DNA of 64,000 nt from an uncultured Lachnospiraceae bacterium (lineage in GTDB: Bacteria; Bacillota; Clostridia; Lachnospirales; Lachnospiraceae). Under the pieces are notes generated by a model. The model was not told where the DNA came from. It did no database searches and saw only the letters and a list, made by a program, of their open reading frames with translations. The position numbers were made by a program, and so were the translations under genes. Position 1 is the stretch's first letter; every line of letters starts with the position of its first letter. Where the stretch lies: positions 186,001-250,000 of the forward strand of contig CANRPO010000001.1 in the NCBI GenBank assembly GCA_947632515.1, given 5' to 3'. Below are positions 9,348-18,414 of this stretch, piece after piece.

Positions 9348-9376
9348 TTGATTTTCCAACCTAAAACAAGTATAAT
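9348..9376 (+). promoter_or_regulatory. sigma-A-type promoter for the SbcDC-like operon
   Basis: TTGATT at 9348-9353, a 17-base spacer and TATAAT at 9371-9376. Expected start near 9383, about 39 bases before the ATG at 9422. Confidence 0.7.
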
Positions 9377-9421
9377 TTTGGAAGAAAAGAGATCGAAAAG
9401 GAAGACCATAGGAGAGCGTAT

Positions 9422-10522
9422 ATGAAACTGATTCACTGTGCGGATCTGCACCTGGATTCCAGGATGAGCGCGAATCTGGATAAGGAAAAGGCGAAGGAGC
9501 GCAAGAGCGAGATCCTGCACACCTTCGAGCGGATGGTGGCTTACGCCGCGCAGAACGGGGTGGCCGCTATCCTGATCGCGGGGGATATGTTCGATACCCG
9601 TAATATCTCCGCGACGGTCAGGAATGCGGTTTTATATCAGATCGGCGGACACCCGGAGATCCGTTTCTATTATCTGCGGGGCAATCATGACAGCGACAAT
9701 TTCCTCTCGGGCCTGGAGGAGATGCCGGACAACCTGAAACTGTTCGGCGCGGCGTGGACGACTTACGGCGCGGCGGACGGACGGGTTGCCATCTCCGGCA
9801 TCGAACTGTCTGCGGAGAATGCGGGGGCGGCCTATGCGTCCCTGACTCTGGACGCCAGAAAATGCAACATCGTCATGCTCCACGGGCAGGAGTCGGAGGG
9901 GGCGACGAGGGATAAGGCCGCGAGCATCGATCTGAAAGCCCTGCGCAACAGGGGGATCGACTATCTGGCTCTGGGACATGTCCATGCCTATAAGAGAGAG
10001 AAACTGGATGCGAGAGGGATCTACTGCTACTCCGGCTGTCTGGAGGGGCGGGGTTTCGACGAGTGCGGCAGGCACGGTTTTGTCCTGCTCGATGTGGACG
10101 AGGAGACGGGGCGGTGTGCGCAGGAATTTATTCCCTTCGCACAGCGGGAGCTATACACGGTGGACGTCGATGTGACGGGCTGCCGGACGACCGTGGAGAT
10201 GAGCGCCAGGGCAGATCAGGCGCTCGGGGAGGCGGGCTGTGGGGCGGACAGTCTGGTCAAGATCGTTCTGCGGGGCATGCTGGACGTGGAGTGTGAGAAG
10301 GATGTGCAGTATCTGCAGGCAGGCTTGAACAGCCGTTTCTACTATGGAAAGATCTATGACGAGACGACGCTCAGAATCGATATTGAGGATTATCGGTACG
10401 ACGAGTCCCTGAAGGGCGAGTACGTCCGACAAGTCATGGCGGACAACGCCCTGTCGGACGAGGACAAAAAACGCATCATCCGATACGGTCTGCAGGCGCT
10501 CGCCGGAGAGGAGGTGCAGTGA
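9422..10522 (+). CDS. SbcD/YhaO-type DNA exonuclease (metallophosphoesterase)
   Basis: Manganese-dependent calcineurin-like nuclease subunit of a Mre11/Rad50-type DNA-end processing complex. 366 residues. Metal-binding motifs are visible: D-x-H at CADLHLD (residues 7-13), GDMFDTR near 56, GNHDSDN near 86, HGQESEG near 157 and GHVHAY near 186. The length and arrangement fit the YhaO branch of Firmicutes rather than classical SbcD. GGAGAG precedes the ATG. The SbcC/YhaN-like ATPase starts 3 bases after the stop, so the pair is one operon driven from the promoter at 9348-9376. Acts in the cytoplasm on DNA ends and hairpins. Confidence 0.88.
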   Translation: MKLIHCADLHLDSRMSANLDKEKAKERKSEILHTFERMVAYAAQNGVAAILIAGDMFDTRNISATVRNAVLYQIGGHPEIRFYYLRGNHDSDNFLSGLEEMPDNLKLFGAAWTTYGAADGRVAISGIELSAENAGAAYASLTLDARKCNIVMLHGQESEGATRDKAASIDLKALRNRGIDYLALGHVHAYKREKLDARGIYCYSGCLEGRGFDECGRHGFVLLDVDEETGRCAQEFIPFAQRELYTVDVDVTGCRTTVEMSARADQALGEAGCGADSLVKIVLRGMLDVECEKDVQYLQAGLNSRFYYGKIYDETTLRIDIEDYRYDESLKGEYVRQVMADNALSDEDKKRIIRYGLQALAGEEVQ

Positions 10523-10525
10523 TCG

Positions 10526-13207
10526 GTGAAACTGCTTTCCTGTCATATCGAAAATTTCGGAAAACTGCATGATTATTCCGTGGACTTCTCCGACGGCGCC
10601 AATATCCTCTGCGAAGAAAACGGCTGGGGCAAAAGCACTTTCGCCGCTTTTGTCCGGGCTATGTTTTATGGGCTGGAGGGGGAGCGCAAGAGGAGCATTG
10701 AGGAGAACGAGCGCAGGAGGTACAAACCTTGGCAGGGCGGCGTATTCGGCGGGCAGCTTGTCTTCGAGGCGCAGGGCAGAAGGTATCAGATCTCGCGGAT
10801 CTTTGGCGATAAGGAGTCAAGCGATGAGTTTGAACTCAGGGACGCGGCCACCAATTTGCCCTCGAAGGACTACACCGAGCGGATCGGCGAGGAACTTTTT
10901 CAGATCAACCGCGAGTCCTACATGCGGACGGCATTTATCGGGCAGGGCGGATGCGAGACGGCGGCCACCGACGACATCAATGCCAAGATCGGCAATCTGG
11001 CGAATAACGCCAACGATCTGAACAGTTACGACGCGGCGGTCGCAAGGCTGACGGAGGTTTTGAACGCCCTCACGCCGAGCCGCGCGACGGGTTCTCTCTC
11101 CAGAAGGAAGGACGAGATCGCCGCATATGAACGGCTGGTGCAGAGCGGGGAGAGCATCGCGGGCACGATCGACACTTATCAGGCGTATCTGCAAAAAGAG
11201 GAGGAGGCCCGGGACGCCCTGAAGGCCCGGATGCAGGAGGCCGGGAAGGAGCAGGAGCGGGCGGCGAAACGGCAGGCGGTTCTGGCCGAGCGGGCAGAGT
11301 GGGAGCGCCTGCAAAAAGAGGCCGCCGGGTGCGCGGAGGAGGCGGCGTCCCGCAGGGCGAAACTGCCCGGAGACGTCCCCGATCTTGCGGAGGTCAGGCA
11401 GGAGATCCTCGTGTGCGGGGATATGGACAAAGCGCGGGAGAGAGCGGCGTTTTACAGACTGACAGAGCGTGAGATGGAGGAGCTCGCGGCGATGCAGACC
11501 GTATTTGCAGACGGCGCTCCGACGGAGACGGAGCTGGAGGCGAAGATCAGAGCCGCCGCCGGATGCAGAGAACTGGAACAGAAGATCAGAGACGGGCGGA
11601 TGACGCCTGACGAGGAGGAGAGGCTGGAGAAATGGGAGAGCGCCTTCCGGGATGAGCCGGAGAGCGTGGCTGTGGTCGCCGCCCGGTGGAACGAGCGGAA
11701 CAACAGAAAGGCCGCGCTGCCCTCCAACCAGGCCGCGCTGACAGCCCTGCGGGCGTCTTTGGCGGCGCAGAGACAGCAGGAAAAGAAAGTCCTGCCGATC
11801 CTGCTTATGTGCGTCGGGCTCATTCTTGTTGCGCTGGGCCTGACGGCGGCGGTCGCGTTTGCTCCGTCCACAGGGATCGTGGGGATCCCGGTCGCGACAG
11901 CGGGCGGAATGCTCGCGGCTGTGGCCGCGGTGAGCGTCCTGCAAAAGAGCCGCAAAGCCAAGGCAAAGCCCTCCCGGCTGCCGTCTGAGATCGAGGATCT
12001 GCAGCGGACGATAGACGAGGACAGCGCTTATATTGCGCGGGTCGATGCCGAGACGGCGTCGTATCTTGCGAAACACGGCAGGACTTTCGAGGAACATGCG
12101 GCGGCTGCCGTTCTGCAGGAGATTACGGCGGAATCTGTGGAATACCATTCCCTGAAACGGAAATCCGAGCGGCAGGCAGACAGCGCGGAGACGGCGGCAT
12201 ATGAGGAGATGAAAGAAGATCTCGCCGCTTTTCTCGACAAATACGGAACAGCGTCCTCCGAGGCCCGTTTTTCGGACGATCTGTATGCGCTGAAAAATAA
12301 GGCGTCAAAATTCCGCGTCCTTGAAGAGAAAAAGGAAAATCTGGAAAAAGCCGAGGCCGAATACCGGATCTACGATCATGAGATCAGGCGGTTCCTTGAA
12401 AAGTACGGATATGAGAAGGCGCAGAACGCCTATGCGCAGATGTGCGATATGCGGGATCTGACCGCCGATTATCTGGAGGCGTCCAAAGCGCAGGAAAAGG
12501 CTTTGGCGCGGCTTGAACAGTTTGAGGAAAGCCATGATACGGCGGCGATGTCCGCGGCGGCGCAGGACGAAGACGCCTCCTCCTTGGAGGAGATTCATGC
12601 GCGGCTCCAACGCCTGACGGAAGAGCTGGACGTGACCGCAGACGCGATCTCCGATTATCAGAAGACGCTGGCGGATCTGCGGGAAAGATACGACGAGTGG
12701 GAGGAAAACCGTCTCAGGCTGGAGGAACTGAAAGCGTTTCAGGCGGCGGAACAGGAGAAATACGACGCCGTGCGGCTGGCTAAGAACAAGCTGATCCAGG
12801 CTAAGGAGGCGATGACGGCGAAATATGCCGCGCCGCTCTTACAGGCCTTTGGCAGATATTATGAGATGATCTCGGGAGACGCTGCGGAGGCCTATCACAT
12901 GGACGCCAACACCGCCGTGACGGTGGATGAGCTGGGGAAACAGCGCAGCGTGAATACACTGAGCTCCGGGTACAGGGATCTGATCGGTGTCTGTCTGCGC
13001 ATGGCGCTGATCGACGCGATGTATCAGGCGGAGCCTCCGGCGTTGATCATGGACGATCCCTTTGCCAATCTGGATGATGAGAAGATTCGGGCGGCGAAAC
13101 GATTCCTCGCGGCTGTGGCAAAGCGCTATCAGGTGCTCTACTTCACCTGCAGCGAAACGAGGGCCGGGCGCATCGATGGCGCGGAGCGTAAAGGAGAAAT
13201 TGGGTGA
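10526..13207 (+). CDS. SbcC/YhaN-type SMC-like ATPase
   Basis: Partner ATPase of the upstream nuclease. 893 residues, GTG start at 10526 with GAGAGGAGG about 12 bases upstream. N-terminus: KLLSCHIENFGKL, then Walker A ENGWGKSTF near residue 33. Two long coiled coils (about 190-400 and 480-760) flank a central pair of hydrophobic segments (near 430-475), which is characteristic of YhaN and absent from classical SbcC. The C-terminal lobe has the ABC signature NTLSSGYRDL near 812 and Walker B ALIMDDPFANLDDE near 838. The hydrophobic hairpin suggests membrane association. Head and nuclease should assemble as a Rad50/Mre11-like complex. Confidence 0.88.
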   Translation: MKLLSCHIENFGKLHDYSVDFSDGANILCEENGWGKSTFAAFVRAMFYGLEGERKRSIEENERRRYKPWQGGVFGGQLVFEAQGRRYQISRIFGDKESSDEFELRDAATNLPSKDYTERIGEELFQINRESYMRTAFIGQGGCETAATDDINAKIGNLANNANDLNSYDAAVARLTEVLNALTPSRATGSLSRRKDEIAAYERLVQSGESIAGTIDTYQAYLQKEEEARDALKARMQEAGKEQERAAKRQAVLAERAEWERLQKEAAGCAEEAASRRAKLPGDVPDLAEVRQEILVCGDMDKARERAAFYRLTEREMEELAAMQTVFADGAPTETELEAKIRAAAGCRELEQKIRDGRMTPDEEERLEKWESAFRDEPESVAVVAARWNERNNRKAALPSNQAALTALRASLAAQRQQEKKVLPILLMCVGLILVALGLTAAVAFAPSTGIVGIPVATAGGMLAAVAAVSVLQKSRKAKAKPSRLPSEIEDLQRTIDEDSAYIARVDAETASYLAKHGRTFEEHAAAAVLQEITAESVEYHSLKRKSERQADSAETAAYEEMKEDLAAFLDKYGTASSEARFSDDLYALKNKASKFRVLEEKKENLEKAEAEYRIYDHEIRRFLEKYGYEKAQNAYAQMCDMRDLTADYLEASKAQEKALARLEQFEESHDTAAMSAAAQDEDASSLEEIHARLQRLTEELDVTADAISDYQKTLADLRERYDEWEENRLRLEELKAFQAAEQEKYDAVRLAKNKLIQAKEAMTAKYAAPLLQAFGRYYEMISGDAAEAYHMDANTAVTVDELGKQRSVNTLSSGYRDLIGVCLRMALIDAMYQAEPPALIMDDPFANLDDEKIRAAKRFLAAVAKRYQVLYFTCSETRAGRIDGAERKGEIG

Positions 13208-13267
13208 TGTCTGCGCAAAACATGAGATGCCGATCCCCACAGAGATGATCAATATGGTAACAGTGCA

Positions 13268-13316
13268 GGGCATATAGAGCAGCCGAAAGCAGGCTCCGAT
13301 CTATATGCCCTTTTTT
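13268..13316 (+). terminator. intrinsic terminator of the SbcDC-like operon
   Basis: An 11-bp perfect stem (GGGCATATAGA and its complement), with a further GAGC/GCTC stem above it, followed by six T at 13311-13316. It begins 60 bases after the yhaN-like stop codon. Confidence 0.85.
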
Positions 13317-13493
13317 GTACGGGAACTCACCGCGCCTGTCTGCGGTGACGAGCTTTTCCTGTAAGAGCGGCAAGGCAGAGCCGGAGAATGAAAAAAGTTA
13401 CACATAGTTTCGTGTTCCCTGATGTTTATATGCGTATGATCGGGCTGAAGGCGAAATACGCGCCGGGCAAACCGAGATTGGGAGGTAACGGAC

Positions 13494-14158
13494 ATGCAGC
13501 ATATCGATGCGTTAAAATGGGCGAAAGAGCGAGGCATACAGATCGAGAGAGGCTTTTGCGAAGAACTGTATGCTATGTCGCTTACTTTTAAAAAAACAAC
13601 GGCTGTCGGCTGTGCGACGTATACGACCGTCTGGGACTTACCAAGACAGATTTTTCCAGATGGAGCGGCAATCCCTATACGACCCACGCCTCGGTCAAGG
13701 AACATAAGCTCAGGGTCGTCCGATCGGCGCAGAAACTTTTTGGCCTGTCAGCCGGGGAAACGGAGAAACTGGCAAACAGGGCGGGGCTTTCCTTATGCGA
13801 GTCGGGGGACGTTCTGGCGGATCTGCTCAAAGACTGCGGCAGACAGCGAAAGCGAATGATCACGGCGTATGCGGTGAGCGAGAGAATGCTCCAATATTAT
13901 GGCAGAGGAAAAGCGCCCACCAAACAGGCGCTTACGGCGATCGCCGTGATTTTGGGAATGGATGAGGATAAGACGAACAGTCTGCTTAACGGATACGGAT
14001 TTTGTCTGTCCAAAAGCCTGATCAATGACGCTGTGGTCCGTTGGTTTATCCAATCAAACTATGGAAATAATACGAAAGACGTTCTGCAGGATATTAACGA
14101 AACGCTTGCGTGTATGGGACTCCCGATGCTGATGACAAAGCCGATCAACAGAGTGTGA
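13494..14158 (+). pseudogene. HTH-like protein gene interrupted by a -1 frameshift at an A7 tract
   Basis: The ATG at 13494 has GGGAGG upstream. Its frame reads sensibly to FKK at the A7 run (13590-13596), after which the frame turns into low-complexity shadow sequence. Shifting by -1 at the run restores a continuous, natural protein of about 221 residues that reaches the stop at 14158: YDRLGLTKTDFSRWSGNP, KLFGLSAGETEKLANRAG, then MLQYYGRGKAPTKQALTAIA. The C-terminal half looks like an XRE-type helix-turn-helix domain (inference from helix pattern). Either the gene is mutated, a sequencing error deleted or added an A, or expression depends on frameshifting at the run. It lies upstream of the 475-residue unknown gene and might regulate it. 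Confidence 0.6.
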
Positions 14159-14210
14159 GAATCGTTACATATCATTTCGGGATTTTGCTGCAGGAAAAGC
14201 GTAGGATCAG

Positions 14211-14230
14211 GATAAAGTCATGACTTTATC
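14211..14230. promoter_or_regulatory. perfect 20-bp palindrome, probable operator
   Basis: GATAAAGTCATGACTTTATC reads the same on both strands. It sits 33 bases before the ATG at 14263 and 53 after the end of the HTH-like gene. No T-run follows, so a regulator-binding site is more likely than a terminator. The HTH-like protein upstream is the obvious candidate to bind it (inference). Confidence 0.6.
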
Positions 14231-14262
14231 TGTAAAAAAAACAAGGATAGGAGGAATCGTTT

Positions 14263-15690
14263 ATGAGAAACGAGACAAAAAAGTTACGGGCGCAGGATAA
14301 CCAGCAGGTGGAAACATTTCAGCAAAACTTCAACAAGTATCTGGAGGAGCAGGCAAAACCGCTGCTGAGCGGTATGGGTGTGACGAATTTCCGCGCCTTT
14401 CAGCATCCCGAGGGATTCCACTATATGACAAATGACGGATTAAGCTACAATCATCTTACGGTCACAGAGTTGGACAGTCTGCTGAAAGAAGACAAAAAAA
14501 CAGGCAGACTGTATCTTGAGGGAGGCGGATTTTCAAAGTTGTACCACGAGGTGCTGACCGCCACGGCCTATGTGCTTTCTCAGGAGTCTCAGCAGAAGGT
14601 CGACAAAGCGATGGTGGTTTATTCCGCACAGAAGGCCGCCGTGATCAAGGCATATAAGGATTCCGGGCTTCCGGAGCTGACCGCAGCGACAGTTGACGCA
14701 GCTCTCGTAGAGATTTATGAAAACTGCGCCAAAAAATTCGGCGGCGAAGTGACAAAGGACTGCAGCATCATTCCCAACAGCTACACGACGCTTAAAGTGG
14801 CTTTGCAGACACTGAACAATATGGCCGGCGATTCCGCTCAGATCGTGATGAATCAGGGAAATAAGAGCGCCCTGCTGAGCAACATCATAAAAAATCTGGA
14901 GACCCCGAACGAGGAAAACAGCGGCATACCGATCGATCTGGGGCAAGGGGCGTTCTATGCCGGATATGACGGCATTCCCACATCCAACGATCTGGTCGGC
15001 TCCCTCGGCACGAAGAAAAATGCGCTCACGGTGACGGTGAGCGGTGAGCAGTACAATGAGGACGAAATAAGGATGCATACGGATAACAAGGTGTCGATCC
15101 CCATTCCGATCATGAGTCTGCTCGATATTTCTGTCGGTCACGAGAGTACGTTGGATATGGACAGATTAAAAACTCAAAACATGCAGTTCGAGGCACAGAT
15201 CACTTATTCCGGCGTCACCAAGATCCCCGTGGTTCCGACAGCGTCGGCGATAAACGGCTGCAGGGGCTGGTATGATGAAACTACCATACTCAAAGAGATC
15301 AGGGAGAAGACCGGGAATCTGGACGTTGACGGATACAAGCTTGCAGACAGCCGCTTTGATGTAAAGCATCTGTTCGGCGGCGATCTGGCGCGGCTGGAAA
15401 CACTGCTGATCAGCAGGACGCCGTCAGTGAAGATCACTATGCGCCATGTCAATATGGACTATGCAAGGTCCGTTTTCAGCATGAAAAACAACCTGACGGT
15501 CACGTTATTTGGTTTTATCACACTGGGACAGCACGATAACACCTACGAAAGTTCTTCCGTGGACTACAATGAAGAGGAACAGTCCGTCACCCTTTCCTTC
15601 GGGGAGTCGGATGTGAGCGGCACGCCGGATGTGAAGGCGCTGACTGCGTTCATAATGGGCGGCGTTCCCTGTTATCCGGGGCTCTATTAA
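14263..15690 (+). CDS. unrecognised 475-residue protein
   Basis: I do not recognise this family. The ATG has a strong AGGAGG site 8 bases upstream. There is no signal peptide or membrane segment, so the protein is probably cytoplasmic or exported by a non-classical route. The N-terminal 180 residues look helical (QQNFNKYLEEQ, LTATAYVLSQESQQKVDKAM); from about residue 220 onward the sequence is rich in beta-strand patterns (ALTVTVSGEQY, MQFEAQITYSGVTKIPVV, VKITMRHVNMDYARS, NNLTVTLFGFITLGQ). A helical N-domain followed by a beta-rich C-domain would suit a structural or pore-forming protein, but this is only a shape argument. It stands alone between the palindrome at 14211 and a terminator at 15743. 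Confidence 0.75.
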   Translation: MRNETKKLRAQDNQQVETFQQNFNKYLEEQAKPLLSGMGVTNFRAFQHPEGFHYMTNDGLSYNHLTVTELDSLLKEDKKTGRLYLEGGGFSKLYHEVLTATAYVLSQESQQKVDKAMVVYSAQKAAVIKAYKDSGLPELTAATVDAALVEIYENCAKKFGGEVTKDCSIIPNSYTTLKVALQTLNNMAGDSAQIVMNQGNKSALLSNIIKNLETPNEENSGIPIDLGQGAFYAGYDGIPTSNDLVGSLGTKKNALTVTVSGEQYNEDEIRMHTDNKVSIPIPIMSLLDISVGHESTLDMDRLKTQNMQFEAQITYSGVTKIPVVPTASAINGCRGWYDETTILKEIREKTGNLDVDGYKLADSRFDVKHLFGGDLARLETLLISRTPSVKITMRHVNMDYARSVFSMKNNLTVTLFGFITLGQHDNTYESSSVDYNEEEQSVTLSFGESDVSGTPDVKALTAFIMGGVPCYPGLY

Positions 15691-15742
15691 GAAAAGCTGC
15701 CGTTAGGGCTGATCCGTGCGGATCAGACTAATTCTACTTGAG

Positions 15743-15779
15743 CGGACAGAGATTTCATCAGGATCTCTCTGTCCGTTTT
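15743..15779 (+). terminator. intrinsic terminator after the 475-residue gene
   Basis: CGGACAGAGAT pairs with ATCTCTCTGTCCG (two bulged bases) and is followed by TTTT. It ends the unit that starts at 14263. Confidence 0.7.
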
Positions 15780-15880
15780 CTGTTCTGAAAAAGCAGTTTC
15801 CATTATTCGTTGTAAAAAGTGTATTCTATCTACGAAAATTCCTTGTATTTTTTGCTATATCGTGCCATGCTATACATGAC

Positions 15881-16066
15881 AATTCTGTGTTGATTTTTGA
15901 TGAGGTGCAGGAAGTTCCGAGAGCGCCGGCATCTCTTAGATATTTTTACGAAAACGCGCCGCAGTATCGTATTTCTGTCCGCACATCTATGCCGGACTAC
16001 AAAAAAGAAGGGGGATTGGTCGATCTGCTGTTATATGCGATAGATCGGATCGCTGGGATAGATTGA
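15881..16066 (+). pseudogene. relic of a DUF4143/AAA_14-family ATPase
   Basis: The translated segment joins two well-known parts of AAA_14/DUF4143 ATPases: the Walker B region NSVLIFDEVQEVPRAPASLR with RYFYENAPQYRI, and the family C-terminus SMPDYKKEGGLVDLLLYAID. The sensor, arginine-finger and DUF4143 parts normally between them are missing, as is the N-terminal Walker A. It is therefore an internally deleted remnant. A second remnant of the same family lies at 21551. Confidence 0.6.
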
Positions 16067-16068
16067 AA

Positions 16069-16524
16069 ATGGAAAGCAGAAAAAGTAAGATGAAACCAAG
16101 TGCTCCTAACCATATAAAAAAATATTGCGTTAAAGATAACACTGATCCATGGTACTTATATTTATACAAAAATTTTGCGAGTAAAACCTCATTTGTATAT
16201 AAGGTAAAGTGTACGTGCCATTGTGAAAGGTTTGAAGTTTACCAGGATGCGCATCCAAGTATTTTTGCAAAATGTTGCAATTGTGGGAATATGATTACTG
16301 TGTATGATTTAAAGTTTTATCCGGCGGCTACTAAACTTAACAAACAATTTACTATTAGTAAGGTCGATGAAAGATTGGTCCAAGTTTATGTAAATTATGA
16401 ATATGATGATGAATTTTTGTATGAGGATGATGTTGAGTTTGATGCAAATGACATTACTTGGGGTAAAGTATTTATTGCAGATCGTGATGAATTAAAAAAG
16501 ATTTTAGACGACGAAACAGCGTAA
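16069..16524 (+). CDS. hypothetical protein with CxC/CCxC zinc-ribbon-like pair, possible orphan immunity protein
   Basis: Unrecognised 151-residue protein. ATG at 16069 preferred over TTG at 16063; the upstream ribosome site is weak. It has four or five cysteines arranged as KCTCHCERF (near residue 45) and KCCNCGN (near 67), which could bind zinc, then an acidic C-terminus (DDEFLYEDDVEFD). It is AT-rich like the rest of the toxin island and precedes the first Rhs tip. Size, acidity and context fit an immunity protein whose toxin has been lost, but no family was identified. Confidence 0.5.
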   Translation: MESRKSKMKPSAPNHIKKYCVKDNTDPWYLYLYKNFASKTSFVYKVKCTCHCERFEVYQDAHPSIFAKCCNCGNMITVYDLKFYPAATKLNKQFTISKVDERLVQVYVNYEYDDEFLYEDDVEFDANDITWGKVFIADRDELKKILDDETA

Positions 16525-16662
16525 ATATTAATAGATAATAAATGAGGTTATGCGGTCAGAATTGTAATATTATAATTTGGATATATGGTATAAAAGTGAT
16601 GATATAATTGCTGCTATCCATGAAATGTTTTAGATTGCATCGGATTATAGAAAATCATCGTA

Positions 16663-17517
16663 TTCTATAATGGAGAGATACTTGCGGAGAGTGACGGGGA
16701 GAGTGCGCCCATAAGGAGATACCTGAGAGGGCAAAGTCTGTGCGGCATAGAAGAAACCGGCACAGGAATGTACCATTCCTATCATCAGGATGAACAGGGC
16801 AGCACGGCATATATCACAGGACAGGGCAGAGAAACAGAAAACATTTATCAGTATGATGCTTTCGGGAATCTGTTAGAGAATAAGGAAAGCATCGAAAACC
16901 GCATCCTCTACACGGGTCAGCAGTACGACCAGGAGACGGGGCAGTATTACTTAAGAGCGAGGTACTATAATCCTGTAGTGGGCAGATTCTTACAGGAAGA
17001 TACCTATCGTGGGGACGGGCTGAATCTCTATGCTTACTGTGCGAATAATCCGGTGGTTTATTATGATCCGAGCGGGCATACATCCACAGAAAGTCCGTGT
17101 GCCATTGAAGGTACTCAAAAACCAACTGAAGAAACGCTGGCTGGCGGAGTATCAGCAACTAATCTAGATGATGGGTTAGGAACATATGCAGATCAAAGAG
17201 GACATCATGTAATGGCAAAAAAAGCTTTTGAAGGTGTTCCCGGGTATGATGAAGATACTGCAATTACTATTAGCAATCAAAAATTGGATGAATTTGGAGT
17301 AAGTCATTCAACAATAACAGGGCAGCAAAATTCATTGTACACGGCGTATGCAAAAACAGGGGAGCCACTTACAATGGATGCCATGAAAGATATTGAGTTT
17401 CATGCATTGGTAAACTCTGGGATACCAGAAGATTATGCAACAAATGCAGTAAATAGGGCAGTGGAGGATTTATTGTCATCAAATGTTACACAACCAGCTA
17501 ACATACCTTGGAATTGA
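16663..17517 (+). pseudogene. Rhs/YD-repeat tip 1 with GHH-type HNH nuclease toxin domain (5'-truncated)
   Basis: The frame opens after an in-frame TAG at 16648-16650 and becomes Rhs core at 16663 (FYNGEILAESDGESAP). The first ATG is at 16768, without a good ribosome site. The core end is intact: YHQDEQGSTAYITG, YDAFGNLL, ILYTGQQYDQETGQYYLRAR, FLQEDTY and YYDPSGH, the standard Rhs border. A linker (STESPCAIEG...LAGGV) leads to about 120 residues of toxin: RGHHVMAKKAFEG, a central H near TITGQQNSLY and IEFHALVNSGIP. The GHH motif points to the HNH/EndoVII nuclease superfamily found in polymorphic toxins. The cassette is followed 15 bases later by a probable immunity gene. Without its N-terminal delivery part it is a silent tip that recombination could move to a full rhs gene. 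Confidence 0.7.
16783..17150 (+). repeat. 368-bp direct repeat, copy 1 (Rhs core end plus linker)
   Basis: By eye identical to 19006-19373. It starts inside the Rhs core and stops exactly where the two toxin domains diverge, so it is a ready substrate for homologous exchange of toxin tips. Confidence 0.85.
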
Positions 17518-17532
17518 GAATAGGAGGAAGAA

Positions 17533-17934
17533 ATGGACAAATTAAGTAAAGAGCAGAAGAAAACAATATTGAATTCTTTTGGCAAATTAGTAATTCAAAA
17601 TGTAAGGGACAGGGCATTGAAGTTATCAATGGGAATTGTAAAACAAAGCACAGTTAACCCTGTTAAATTAGAACAATATAGTTGTTTTTCAAGTTTGAAT
17701 GTGCAGCAACAGGAAGCCGTTTGTGATTTATTGTCAGAAACAATTACAAATGTTATATATCTTTTTTTGGAAATGTTTGAAGAAAATAAGGATTGCTTAA
17801 GTTTAATAATAAAGGAAGGTGATAAATGTTATAATATGATTGAGATTAGTGAAAAGATGGGAAGTGAAATTGCGTGTTATGAAGATGATGGATGGATACA
17901 AAAATATTCCACAATAGGACGTTTTGTTCTTTAA
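17533..17934 (+). CDS. probable immunity protein for Rhs tip 1
   Basis: 133 residues, unknown family, AGGAGG 6 bases before the ATG, 15 bases after the tip 1 toxin stop. Mostly helical by pattern with an acidic, hydrophobic middle (TNVIYLFLEMFEENKDCLS). No signal peptide, as expected for a cytoplasmic protein that neutralises a nuclease. The assignment rests on position and size. Confidence 0.6.
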   Translation: MDKLSKEQKKTILNSFGKLVIQNVRDRALKLSMGIVKQSTVNPVKLEQYSCFSSLNVQQQEAVCDLLSETITNVIYLFLEMFEENKDCLSLIIKEGDKCYNMIEISEKMGSEIACYEDDGWIQKYSTIGRFVL

Positions 17935-17978
17935 TAAATATAGGTAGGAATATTTTAAGACAAATGAGCGTTTAGTAT

Positions 17979-18260
17979 GTGTTCCCGGTTTTAGGGATTG
18001 TAACAATTTTGTTCATATGCGTCGCTTATCTTAAATACTTATATTACAATAGGTTTATCAGAGGGTATAGCAGAAAAATTACAAATACCTGGGCAAATCC
18101 ACAGAATCGAAGATGTTTTATAGTCTATAGAAGTTATGAACATCTTCGATTTTTGTTATACAGCAGAAAAATAGAGGTAAACAAAGGCATAACGTTTATG
18201 ATTGTCAGGGGAAATAATATAGGTTACTTGTATATTGATAAGCCGACAAAATGGTCTTAA
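17979..18260 (+). CDS. doubtful small membrane protein, possible relic
   Basis: A 93-codon frame from a GTG with no ribosome site. It has one hydrophobic segment (VLGIVTILFICVAYLKYLYY) and a basic tail. The hairpin at 18105-18154 lies inside it, which argues that the 3' half is not a normal coding sequence. Possibly the remnant of an immunity or membrane gene. Confidence 0.25.
   Translation: MFPVLGIVTILFICVAYLKYLYYNRFIRGYSRKITNTWANPQNRRCFIVYRSYEHLRFLLYSRKIEVNKGITFMIVRGNNIGYLYIDKPTKWS
18105..18154 (+). terminator. hairpin with T-run, probable terminator of tip 1/immunity unit
   Basis: A 13-bp perfect stem (arms at 18105-18117 and 18139-18151) with a 21-nt loop; the 3' side runs into T residues. 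From 18261 to 18414 I see only AT-rich sequence with no clear gene. Confidence 0.5.
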
Positions 18261-18414
18261 ATCATGGTACTTGTATGAATTAACTGATAAAGTCATTAAA
18301 ATTCGTCATTCAGTAAAAAATTATATTATAACCGAGATAATGTATAATATGCAAAACCGTTTCGGAAGGCTTCAGAACACTTAAAAAGCGGCATTATTAT
18401 CTTACCTTTATTTT

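Noticed and set aside
10817-12148. Long minus-strand frame inside the SbcC/YhaN-like gene.
   Set aside because: Arg/Leu/Pro-rich shadow; the + strand shows complete ATPase motifs.
13388-13591. Small + strand frame ahead of the HTH-like gene.
   Set aside because: No ribosome site and overlaps the better supported start at 13494 in another frame.
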